From Actinophytocola sp044466355 (lineage in GTDB: Bacteria > Actinomycetota > Actinomycetes > Mycobacteriales > Pseudonocardiaceae), in contig NZ_JBITMQ010000003.1 of NCBI RefSeq assembly GCF_044466355.1, positions 1 to 64,000 of the forward strand: a DNA stretch of 64,000 bases, written 5' to 3'. This document shows, one piece after another, positions 14,980 to 22,458 of the stretch. Position 1 is the stretch's first letter. Each line of letters starts with the position of its first letter. The notes beneath the pieces are model-generated. The model had not been told where the DNA came from. It worked only from the letters and a program-made list of their open reading frames with translations, and did not search any database. The position numbers and the translations under genes are program-made.

Positions 14980-16281
14980 ATGGCGCGTATCGGCGACGGC
15001 GGAGACCTGCTGAAGTGCTCTTTCTGCGGGAAGAGCCAGAAGCAGGTGAAGAAACTCATCGCCGGCCCCGGCGTGTACATCTGCGACGAGTGCATCGACC
15101 TCTGCAACGAGATCATCGAGGAGGAGCTGGCCGAGGCCGGCGACGTCAAGCTCGACGAGCTGCCCAAGCCCGCCGAGATCGACGAGTTCCTCGACCAGTA
15201 CGTGATCGGCCAGGACGAGGCCAAGCGCACGCTGGCCGTGGCCGTCTACAACCACTACAAGCGCATCCAGGCCGGTGACCGTGCCCGGCCGGAGGGGCGT
15301 GAGGGCCGCGAGTCCCGCGAGGAGACCGTCGAGCTCACCAAGTCGAACATCCTGCTGCTCGGCCCGACGGGCTGCGGCAAGACGTACCTGGCGCAGACGC
15401 TCGCGAAGCTGCTGAACGTGCCGTTCGCCATCGCCGACGCGACCGCGCTGACCGAGGCGGGCTACGTCGGTGAGGACGTCGAGAACATCCTCCTGAAGCT
15501 GATCCAGGCCGCCGACTACGACGTGAAGCGCGCCGAGACCGGCATCATCTACATCGACGAGGTCGACAAGATCGCCCGCAAGTCCGAGAACCCGTCCATC
15601 ACCAGGGACGTCTCGGGCGAGGGTGTGCAGCAGGCGCTGCTGAAGATCCTGGAGGGCACGACCGCGTCGGTGCCGCCGCAGGGTGGTCGCAAGCATCCGC
15701 ACCAGGAGTTCATCCAGATCGACACCACGAACGTGCTGTTCATCGTGGCGGGCGCGTTCGCGGGGCTGGAGAAGATCATCCAGGACCGCGTCGGCAAGCG
15801 CGGCCTCGGTTTCGGCGCCGAGATCCGGTCGAAGGCGGAGATCGACACCGCCGACTTCTTCGCCGACACCATGCCGGAGGACCTGATCAAGTTCGGCCTG
15901 ATCCCCGAGTTCATCGGGCGTCTGCCGGTCGTGGCCTCCGTGACGAACCTCGACAAGGCGTCGCTGGTGCAGATCCTCACCACGCCCCGCAACGCACTGT
16001 CGAAGCAGTACCAGAAGCTGTTCGAGATGGACGGCGTCGAGTTGGAGTTCACCGACGCCGCGCTCGAGGCCATCGCTGACCAGGCGATTCTCCGTGGCAC
16101 CGGCGCCCGTGGGCTCCGGGCCATCATGGAGGAGGTCCTCCAGCCGGTCATGTACGACATTCCGTCGCGGTCGGACGTCGCCAAGGTGGTCATCACCGAG
16201 CAGACGGTGCGCGAGAACGTGAACCCGACGATCGTGGCCCGGCAGCCGTCGCGCCGGGAGCGTCGCGAGAAGTCGGCCTGA
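14980..16281 (+). CDS. clpX: ATP-dependent Clp protease ATP-binding subunit ClpX
   Basis: This 433-aa AAA+ unfoldase has an N-terminal zinc-binding domain (CSFC at 13-16, CDEC further on), a Walker A (GPTGCGKT, about residues 122-129), a Walker B (IIYIDEVDKI), the pore and RKSEN segments and a C-terminal D2 domain. It recognises tagged or native substrates, unfolds them and threads them into ClpP1P2. A 190-bp leader separates it from the clpP2 terminator, so it probably has its own promoter. Confidence 0.97.
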   Translation: MARIGDGGDLLKCSFCGKSQKQVKKLIAGPGVYICDECIDLCNEIIEEELAEAGDVKLDELPKPAEIDEFLDQYVIGQDEAKRTLAVAVYNHYKRIQAGDRARPEGREGRESREETVELTKSNILLLGPTGCGKTYLAQTLAKLLNVPFAIADATALTEAGYVGEDVENILLKLIQAADYDVKRAETGIIYIDEVDKIARKSENPSITRDVSGEGVQQALLKILEGTTASVPPQGGRKHPHQEFIQIDTTNVLFIVAGAFAGLEKIIQDRVGKRGLGFGAEIRSKAEIDTADFFADTMPEDLIKFGLIPEFIGRLPVVASVTNLDKASLVQILTTPRNALSKQYQKLFEMDGVELEFTDAALEAIADQAILRGTGARGLRAIMEEVLQPVMYDIPSRSDVAKVVITEQTVRENVNPTIVARQPSRRERREKSA

Positions 16282-16300
16282 TCGTTCGCTGAGCTTGGCC

Positions 16301-16328
16301 CGAGGGGCGTGGGTGACCACGCCCCTCG
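16301..16328. terminator. Bidirectional terminator between clpX and the hydrolase gene
   Basis: CGAGGGGCGTGG and CCACGCCCCTCG form a perfect 12-bp stem closed by a GTGA loop. It lies between two convergent genes and would serve both strands. Confidence 0.7.
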
Positions 16329-16335
16329 TCGCTGT

Positions 16336-17166
16336 TCAGGGCCCGGTTACGAACGGGTCGGCGGCCCTGCGGAACGACTCCGGCTGTTCCACCCACGGGT
16401 AGTGGCCGCAGTCGTCGATCACGACGGCCTCACCGTGGGGGAAGAGCCCCGCCGCCGCGAGCACCGGGGCCAGGCCCGTGGCCGCGTCCTCGGCGCCCGC
16501 GATGACCCGGACCTTCGCCGTCACCGTGGCCAGCCGGTCCCGCAGGTCGTCCGGTGGGGCGACGCTCAGGAACGCCTGGACCGTGGACCGCAGCGTGTGA
16601 CCGATCTTCGCGTGCGCCTGCTCCTTCTCGGTCCACGCCGCGTACGTGGCCGGGGCGGTCAGCGCCTGCCACGCCTCGAAGGTCTCCTGCGTGGAGTCCC
16701 GCGGGCCTTCTCGCATGGCCGCCATCGCGGTGTCGAAGACGGGGTCCCCGACGCGGTGGGCGGTGATCTCCTCCACGTCCGACGGGGTGTCGGTCAGGTA
16801 CGCCACCGGCGGGGTGATCAGCAGCATGCTCGCCACTCGGTCCGGGTACTGGGCGGCGTACGCGATCGCGGCTCGCGTGCCCGCCGAGTGGGCCACCAGG
16901 GCGAGCTTTTCGAGGCCCAAGTGGGCGCGCAGGGCTTCCAGGTCGTGCGCCTGGTGCCAGTACGAGCCGGCCTCCGTCGTCGGCGCGGCCGGGGTGTTGC
17001 CCGCGCCTCGGAAGTGGACGGTCACGCGGTGGCCCGGCAGGCCGGCCAGATCGCCGAGGTAGTCCGGGTGCCTGCCCGCGCCTCCCGGCAGGACGACCAG
17101 GGTCCTGCCCTCGCCTGCCTCGTCGACATGGAGCTTCGTTCCGTCCGCGGCAAGGAAAGCAGGCAC
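16336..17166 (-). CDS. Alpha/beta-hydrolase (proline-iminopeptidase-like)
   Basis: This 276-aa alpha/beta hydrolase has an oxyanion segment (LPGGAGRHPDY), a nucleophile elbow VAHSAGTRAA (Ser near residue 93), a catalytic Asp near the GAEDAAT loop and the His in DDCGHYPWVE. The HFRGAGNT segment is like proline iminopeptidases and epoxide hydrolases, but the substrate cannot be deduced. The start is the GTG at 17166, 30 bp from the divergent hydrolase gene, so the two probably share a promoter region. Confidence 0.8.
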   Translation of the reverse strand: MPAFLAADGTKLHVDEAGEGRTLVVLPGGAGRHPDYLGDLAGLPGHRVTVHFRGAGNTPAAPTTEAGSYWHQAHDLEALRAHLGLEKLALVAHSAGTRAAIAYAAQYPDRVASMLLITPPVAYLTDTPSDVEEITAHRVGDPVFDTAMAAMREGPRDSTQETFEAWQALTAPATYAAWTEKEQAHAKIGHTLRSTVQAFLSVAPPDDLRDRLATVTAKVRVIAGAEDAATGLAPVLAAAGLFPHGEAVVIDDCGHYPWVEQPESFRRAADPFVTGP

Positions 17167-17196
17167 ACCACACCCTAACGGTGCGAGGATGGCCGC

Positions 17197-17787
17197 ATGC
17201 CGTACGTTCTGCTGCTCCACGGGCACATGGGCGCCGCGCCCCCGCACTGGCAGAGCTGGCTCGCCCACGAACTCGCGGAGACGGGGATCGTGGTCGAGGT
17301 GCCCCAGCTGTCCGAGCCGGACCGGCCCCGGCTGGACCTCTGGCTCGCCGAACTGCGGCACCACCTGGAGGCCGCGCCCGCCGACGAGGAGCGGATCGTG
17401 CTCGCGCACTCCTGCGGCGCCGCTCTGTGGCTGCACCACGCCGCCCAGCTCGTCGACTCCGACCGCCACCCGCTGCGGTTCGACCGGGTCATGCTGGTGT
17501 CGCCGCCCGGACCGCGCTGGCACCACCCCGACGTGCACGGGTTCACGCCCGCGCCGCTCGACGCGGCGGGCCTGCGGCGCGCGGCGGGGTGGACGCAGCT
17601 GGTGGTCGGGGACGACGACGAGGCGTGCTCGGTCGACGAGGCGGTCGACATGGCGGCCGAGCTGAAGATCGACCTCGACATCATCCCCGGCGGTGCTCAC
17701 CTGGACGGGCACGCGGGCTACGGGCCGTGGCCCGCTGTGCGGGACTGGGTCGCCGACCGGCACACCAGGATGGTCACGAACCGGTGA
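17197..17787 (+). CDS. RBBP9/YdeN-type serine hydrolase
   Basis: This 196-aa compact alpha/beta hydrolase starts with a strand and oxyanion loop LLLHGHMG. It has the nucleophile elbow LAHSCGAAL (Ser near 70), an Asp in GDDDEACS and a final His in GGAHLDGHAGYG, the usual layout of the RBBP9/YdeN family. The GAGGAT box six bases before the ATG suggests leaderless expression. It is divergent from the other hydrolase and overlaps fdhD by 14 bp at the 3' end. Substrate unknown. Confidence 0.8.
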   Translation: MPYVLLLHGHMGAAPPHWQSWLAHELAETGIVVEVPQLSEPDRPRLDLWLAELRHHLEAAPADEERIVLAHSCGAALWLHHAAQLVDSDRHPLRFDRVMLVSPPGPRWHHPDVHGFTPAPLDAAGLRRAAGWTQLVVGDDDEACSVDEAVDMAAELKIDLDIIPGGAHLDGHAGYGPWPAVRDWVADRHTRMVTNR

Positions 17788-18601
17788 TGCGCTCCGCGTG
17801 CGTGTAGACGTTCATGCTGGTGCCGCGCAGGAAACCGATCAGCGTGATGCCCTGTTCGTCCGCCAGCTCCGCGGCCAGTGACGACGGCGCGGACACCGCC
17901 GCCAGGATCGGGATGCCCGCCATGGCGGCCTTCTGCACCAGCTCGAAGCTCGCCCTGCCCGACACCATCAGCACCGAGCCACCGACCGGTACGTGGCCGT
18001 TCATGAGCGCCCACCCGGTCGCCTTGTCGACCGCGTTGTGGCGGCCGACGTCCTCCCGGACCACCAGCAGGTCGCCGTCGGTGGTGAAGAGGCCCGCCGC
18101 GTGCAGGCCGCCCGTCGACTCGAACACCTTCTGCTGCGCACGCAGCCTGTCGGGGAACGTCACCAGCGTCTCCGGAGCCACCCGGCGCTCGTCCGCGGCG
18201 GGGGAGAACCGGGTCTTCAGCTTCACCGCGTCCAGTGCGGCCTTGCCGCACACCCCGCACGACGACGTCGTGTAGAACGTGCGTGCCACGCCGGTGTCCG
18301 GCGGTTCGACGCCCGGTGCGAGGGCCACGTCGAGCACGTTGTACGTGTTGCGGCCCTGGTCGTCGACGCCGTCGCAGTAGCGCGCGGTGCTGATGTCCCG
18401 CGCGTCGCCGATCACGCCTTCGGTGAGGAGGAAGCCGTGGGCCAGCTCCACGTCGTGGCCGGGGGTGCGCATCGTGACCGCGAGTGCCGTGCCGTTGACC
18501 CGCAACTCGAGTGGCTCCTCGGCCGCGAGTGCGTCCTGACGCCGCCTGCTGCCGTCCTCGGACAGCCGCAGGACCGGGCGCCGCACGGTGACTCGTCCCA
18601 C
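17774..18601 (-). CDS. fdhD: FdhD, sulfurtransferase for formate dehydrogenase
   Basis: This 275-aa protein of the FdhD family has a CGVCG motif (about residues 113-117), whose cysteines accept sulfur from IscS and pass it to the molybdenum cofactor of formate dehydrogenase. Other family marks are EEPLEVR-like (EEPLELRVNG), TPGHDVELAHGFLLTEG, and VREDVGRHNAVDK. I chose the GTG at 18601 giving MGRVTVRRP, as in mycobacterial FdhD; a GTG two codons earlier is possible. No formate dehydrogenase gene is in the window, though a formate/nitrite-type channel lies at 62,288. Confidence 0.93.
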   Translation of the reverse strand: MGRVTVRRPVLRLSEDGSRRRQDALAAEEPLELRVNGTALAVTMRTPGHDVELAHGFLLTEGVIGDARDISTARYCDGVDDQGRNTYNVLDVALAPGVEPPDTGVARTFYTTSSCGVCGKAALDAVKLKTRFSPAADERRVAPETLVTFPDRLRAQQKVFESTGGLHAAGLFTTDGDLLVVREDVGRHNAVDKATGWALMNGHVPVGGSVLMVSGRASFELVQKAAMAGIPILAAVSAPSSLAAELADEQGITLIGFLRGTSMNVYTHAERITGS

Positions 18602-18647
18602 ACGCACAGCCTACCGTCGGGCATAACAAGAAACCTTTAGAAAGAAG

Positions 18648-18673
18648 TCTTGCTAAACAAGCCTTTAGCAAGA
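18648..18673. promoter_or_regulatory. Perfect inverted repeat before the ArsR-like gene (operator)
   Basis: TCTTGCTAAA (18648-18657) and TTTAGCAAGA (18664-18673) are perfect reverse complements with a 6-bp spacer, in an AT-rich stretch that is unusual for this genome. A related CTTGTTAAGC overlaps the start codon region. It ends 13 bp before the ATG of the ArsR-like regulator, so autoregulation is likely; fdhD on the other side may also respond. Confidence 0.65.
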
Positions 18674-18686
18674 TACCTTGTTAAGC

Positions 18687-19256
18687 ATGGAGGAGCAGCG
18701 CAAGATCACCGATCCCAAGGCGCTCCGAGCGCTCGCCCACCCCGTGCGGTGGAAGCTGCTGGAGATCATCGGACGGGAGGGGACCGCCACCGCGACCCAG
18801 TGCGCCCAGGAGACCGGCGAGAGCGTCGCCAACTGCTCGTACCACCTCAACCTGCTCGCCAAGTACCGGTACGTGGAGAAGGCGGAGGGCGGGCAAGGCC
18901 GGGAGAAGCCCTGGCGGCTGTTGAGCCAGAGTCAGAGCATCAGCAGCATCGGAATGGACGCTGATGGCGTGCTCGCGGTTCAGGCCGCCTCTGGCGCCTT
19001 CCTGGATCACGCGCTCACCCAGATCAGGGAACGTCACCTGACCTCCCATCTCGAGTCGGAGGAGTGGGGCGAGGTCATCGGGGTCGACAACGCCAACGAG
19101 TTCATGACCGTCGACGAGGTCGTGGAGGTCCACCGGGTGGTGCGCGCACTCATGGACAAGTACAAGGAGCGGCGCACCAGGCCCGAACTGCGCCCGGAAG
19201 GTGCGCGTGCCGTGAACCTCTTCTTCTCGGTCACGGTCGCGCCGCAGAAGGACTGA
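18687..19256 (+). CDS. ArsR-type winged-helix transcriptional regulator
   Basis: This is a 189-aa protein. Residues about 5-85 form an ArsR-like winged helix (ALRALAHPVRWKLLEIIGREGTATATQCAQETGESVANCSYHLNLLAKY), including the recognition helix SVANCSYHL. The C-terminal half is a longer helical ligand-binding or dimerisation domain without a metal-binding cysteine cluster, so it is not a classical metal sensor. The ATG at 18687 was preferred to the TTG three codons upstream. The inverted repeat in front is its probable operator. Confidence 0.85.
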   Translation: MEEQRKITDPKALRALAHPVRWKLLEIIGREGTATATQCAQETGESVANCSYHLNLLAKYRYVEKAEGGQGREKPWRLLSQSQSISSIGMDADGVLAVQAASGAFLDHALTQIRERHLTSHLESEEWGEVIGVDNANEFMTVDEVVEVHRVVRALMDKYKERRTRPELRPEGARAVNLFFSVTVAPQKD

Positions 19257-19321
19257 ACACCACTGAACCAGCCGTCGTGCGGCGACGGCTCTCTTCAACC
19301 TGCCCGGAAACGGAGATTGTC

Positions 19322-19495
19322 ATGGATGTCTTCAGCGCCAGAGCACTCGTCGAAGCACGGCACGCGGACCTCGTCCGGGACGCCGACGAGTCCCGGCTCG
19401 CCAGGGCCGCTCGCGAGTCGCGCGACGAGCCGAAGCCCGCGCCCCGGCCCGCGCCCCGGGCGGTTCGGGCTCGCAGGCTCGGCGTTGCCCGGTAG
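19322..19495 (+). CDS. Small hypothetical protein, 57 aa
   Basis: A 57-aa arginine- and alanine-rich peptide (MDVFSARALVEARHADLVRD at the start) with a proline/arginine tail. The ATG at 19322 follows GGAAACGGAG, and codon use fits the genome. Short proteins with this N-terminal helix occur in many actinobacteria without known function. It ends 10 bp before the oxidoreductase gene and may be co-transcribed with it. Confidence 0.5.
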   Translation: MDVFSARALVEARHADLVRDADESRLARAARESRDEPKPAPRPAPRAVRARRLGVAR

Positions 19496-19505
19496 CGTGA
19501 TCCGG

Positions 19506-21050
19506 GTGACCGAACGCTACGACGTGGTGGTGGTCGGCGGTGGCCACAACGGACTGGTCGCCGCCGCTTACCTGGCCCGTGCAGGCAAGTCCGTGCTCGT
19601 GCTCGAACGGCTCGGCCGGGTCGGCGGCGCGGCCGTCAGCGCCACCCCGTTCCCGGGGGTCGGGGCACGGCTGTCCCGGTACTCGTACCTGGTGAGCCTC
19701 TTGCCCAGCGCGATCGTCCGCGATCTCGGGCTGCGGATCGCGTTGCGGTCGCGTGCCGTGTCGTCGTACACGCCGGTCGAGCGGGACGGACGCCCGGCCG
19801 GGCTGTTGGTGGAGCGCGAACCGGGGGAGGCGACTGCCGCCTCGTTCCGGGAACTCACCGGTTCGGACGACGAGTTCGCCCGGTGGATGTCGTGGTACTC
19901 GTCGCTGTCTGCGATGGCCCAGGTGGTCGCGCCCACGATGCTGGAGCCGGTGCCCTCGCGTGCCGAGTTCCGGTCGCGCGTGGTCGAGGCGGCCGGGGAA
20001 CGCTTGTGGGAGCAGGTGTTCGAGCAGCCGATCGGCGTCGCCATCGAGGAGACGTTCGCCGACGACGTGGTCCGCGGCGTGGTCGCGACCGACGCGTTGA
20101 TCGGCACGCACACGTCGCTGCGTTCGCCGTCGCTGCTCGCCAACCGCTGCTTCCTGTATCACCTGATCGGTGACGGCACCGGCGAGTGGCGGGTGCCCGT
20201 GGGCGGCATGGGCGCCGTGACCGGGGAACTCGCGAGGGTCGCGTGTGAGGCGGGTGCGGTGCTGCGGACGTCGGCCGAGGTGTCCCGCGTGGACGCCGAC
20301 GGCGCGGTGGCCGAGGTGACCTATGTGTCCGGCGACACCGAGCGCACGGTGGCCGCCTCGTACGTGCTGTCCGGCGTGGCACCCGCCGTGTTCGACCGCC
20401 TGCGGGGCCGTGCCACGACCGCGCCGGCCGGAGCCCAGTTGAAGATCAACATGTTGTTGTCCCGGCTGCCCCGGTTGCGCAGCGGGGTCGACCCGAGGCA
20501 GGCGTTCGCGGGCACGCTCCACCTCGACGAGTCCTATGCGGAGCTGGAGAACGCCTACGAGGCAAGCGTTTCCGGTGCCGTGCCGGACCCGCTGCCCGGC
20601 GAGATGTACTGTCACACGCTGACCGACGACTCCATTGTGGATGGTCAGCTCCACACGCTGACCCTGTTCGGCCTGCACACGCCGGCGGACCTGTTCACAT
20701 CGGACAACACCGGCAGACGAGCCGACCTGTGCGCGCGGTACCTGGCAGGCCTGAACCGCCACCTGGCCGAACCGGTCGAGGACTGCGTCGCGGCCGACGA
20801 GGACGGCAGGCCGTGCGTCGAGGCGCGGACCCCGCTCGACATCGAGGACGAGTTGGCCATGCCAGGCGGCCACATCTTCCACGGCGACCTGGCATGGCCG
20901 TTCAGCGACCACGGCGGTGGCTGGGGTGTCGAGACCGACGTGCCCAACCTCCTGCTGTGCGGCAGTGGCGCACGCCGCGGCGGCGGCGTCAGCGGCCTCG
21001 GCGGCCACAACGCCGCGCAGGCGGTGCTTGCTAGTTCAGCTCGGCCTTGA
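19506..21050 (+). CDS. Phytoene-desaturase-like FAD-dependent oxidoreductase
   Basis: This 514-aa flavoprotein has an N-terminal dinucleotide-binding fold (VVVVGGGHNGLVAAAYLARAG, then E at the second strand end), the RVGGAAVS motif, and a C-terminal LLCGSGARRGGGVSGLGGHNAA segment that closes the FAD site. It belongs to the CrtI/PYROXD2-like amine-oxidase superfamily. No carotenoid genes are nearby, so a carotenoid substrate is not supported. The GTG at 19506 gives MTERYDVVVV. The 3' end overlaps the convergent mycoredoxin gene by 20 bp. Confidence 0.85.
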   Translation: MTERYDVVVVGGGHNGLVAAAYLARAGKSVLVLERLGRVGGAAVSATPFPGVGARLSRYSYLVSLLPSAIVRDLGLRIALRSRAVSSYTPVERDGRPAGLLVEREPGEATAASFRELTGSDDEFARWMSWYSSLSAMAQVVAPTMLEPVPSRAEFRSRVVEAAGERLWEQVFEQPIGVAIEETFADDVVRGVVATDALIGTHTSLRSPSLLANRCFLYHLIGDGTGEWRVPVGGMGAVTGELARVACEAGAVLRTSAEVSRVDADGAVAEVTYVSGDTERTVAASYVLSGVAPAVFDRLRGRATTAPAGAQLKINMLLSRLPRLRSGVDPRQAFAGTLHLDESYAELENAYEASVSGAVPDPLPGEMYCHTLTDDSIVDGQLHTLTLFGLHTPADLFTSDNTGRRADLCARYLAGLNRHLAEPVEDCVAADEDGRPCVEARTPLDIEDELAMPGGHIFHGDLAWPFSDHGGGWGVETDVPNLLLCGSGARRGGGVSGLGGHNAAQAVLASSARP

Positions 21051-21279
21051 CCTGCGCGAGCGTGGGGTTCGTCAGTGCCTTGCCGTTGGGGAAGTGGAGC
21101 GTCGGCACGGTCTGGTTACCGCCGTTGACGCTCATCACGAACTCGGCCGCGCCCGGCGTCCGCTCGATGTCGACCTCGGCGTAGTCGATGCCGTCGCGAT
21201 CCATCTGCGACTTCAGGCGCCGGCAGTAGCCGCACCAGGTGGTCGAGTACATCGTCAGCTTCGCGGGGGCCTCGGTCAT
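21031..21279 (-). CDS. mrx1: Mycoredoxin-type glutaredoxin-like protein
   Basis: This 82-aa thioredoxin-fold protein has the active site WCGYC (about residues 15-19), a cis-proline in TVPTLHF and a GGNQTVPT loop, which match actinobacterial mycoredoxin-1. It would reduce mycothiol mixed disulfides with electrons from mycothiol and Mtr. The ATG at 21279 has AGGAG five bases upstream; a GTG two codons earlier is less well placed. Confidence 0.92.
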   Translation of the reverse strand: MTEAPAKLTMYSTTWCGYCRRLKSQMDRDGIDYAEVDIERTPGAAEFVMSVNGGNQTVPTLHFPNGKALTNPTLAQVKAELN

Positions 21280-21347
21280 CACCACTCCTGTCGGGAAGGA
21301 ACCGTCTCGGTCATCTCAACGCGGGACGGTCCCGAAACATGCCCGGT

Positions 21348-22310
21348 TCAGGGATGGCACCCGCCTGCCGCCGGTAGCGGCGCGGTCGGGTCGAAGAACG
21401 CGTCCGGGCGACCGTCGTCGGCCGGGGCGGTCACGGAGGGTTCAGCGGCGACCGGAGCGAGGAACCCTTTCCGGTAGGCGTCGCACCCGATCGAGTAGCC
21501 GAAGCCGGACGCGTCGCCGAACCACAGACCGCGGCTGCCCGGCGTCCACCGCTCGCCGCTGCGCAGGACGTAGTCCACGTCCGACCGCACCACGACGATC
21601 ACGTCCATCGCGTCCGCGGGCTTCGTCGGCCGGTCGGGCCGGAACGCGTACGCGAACACGTAGTTGGTGTGCACGACCAGCTCACCCGGCCCGCCCGCGC
21701 GCACCGACATCGACCCGGACACCTTCGGATCGACCGGCAGCAGCTCGGTCCCGGACGCGACCATGCTGACGAGCGACTGGACCTGCGGCTCGTGCCCGTC
21801 GCCGAACAGCGGCTGGAGCTGGCGCCGCGCGTCCGGCGCCAGCAGGCCCAGGTAGCCCGTGGGGTCGTGCCCGACCACCAGCCGGGTGTCGATCCTGCTC
21901 GCGACCAGCGCCTCCCGCACCAGCCCGGTCGCCTCCGCGACCTGCGCGGCGCTGAACTCGCGGATCGCCTTCGGCGCGGGCGCCGTGATGCCGGCCGCCC
22001 CGTCGGCCCAGTCGGCGGCGGGGGTGGACGCGAACGGCTTCGTGAGGTCGAGCTGGGCCGCGGACCGCGACGGCGTGTCGTCGGACACCGGGTCGCCGGG
22101 TACCGGCGTGAACAGGCTGCTCCTGACCAGCAGCGTCACCACCGCGGCGACCGCGAGCACGACGAGCCCGCCCGCGAGCCTGCGGCCGCGGCGACGCCGT
22201 TGTTCGACGCGCAACAGTTCCCGCACGTCCTCGCTGGCCGCGCGTTCGACGGTGTGCGCCCAGTCGGCCTCGGGGGCCGGCTGTTCCTGGGCACGCTGCC
22301 GAGCCTTCAC
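21348..22310 (-). CDS. Hypothetical membrane-anchored protein
   Basis: This 320-aa protein has a charged cytoplasmic N-terminus (helical, with an arginine patch RRRRGRR), one transmembrane segment (LAGGLVVLAVAAVVTLLV, about residues 45-62) and a large extracytoplasmic domain of about 250 residues with two cysteines (GCDAY and the terminal GCHP), which may form a disulfide. No enzymatic motif is recognised. I chose the GTG at 22310 because GGGGAG precedes it; a TTG eight codons upstream is possible. It is divergent from valS. Possibly an envelope sensor, but that is only inference. Confidence 0.7.
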   Translation of the reverse strand: MKARQRAQEQPAPEADWAHTVERAASEDVRELLRVEQRRRRGRRLAGGLVVLAVAAVVTLLVRSSLFTPVPGDPVSDDTPSRSAAQLDLTKPFASTPAADWADGAAGITAPAPKAIREFSAAQVAEATGLVREALVASRIDTRLVVGHDPTGYLGLLAPDARRQLQPLFGDGHEPQVQSLVSMVASGTELLPVDPKVSGSMSVRAGGPGELVVHTNYVFAYAFRPDRPTKPADAMDVIVVVRSDVDYVLRSGERWTPGSRGLWFGDASGFGYSIGCDAYRKGFLAPVAAEPSVTAPADDGRPDAFFDPTAPLPAAGGCHP

Positions 22311-22442
22311 CTGCTCCCCTACCTTGCCCCGCAACCAGGCAGAACACGAATCTTCCAGTGCTCAGCTCATCGATTCGACCGACCCGCGCGTTAACAATGT
22401 GTGGGCTGCGGAACTCGAATGCAGGCGTCCGGTCGCGGTTCG

Positions 22443-22458
22443 TAGACTTTTGGGCGTG
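22443..22458 (+). promoter_or_regulatory. Leaderless promoter of valS
   Basis: A TAGACT -10 box at 22443-22448 is followed by 7 bp and then the GTG start of valS at 22456, so transcription should begin at the start codon. There is no Shine-Dalgarno sequence and no room for a T-box leader. Confidence 0.55.
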
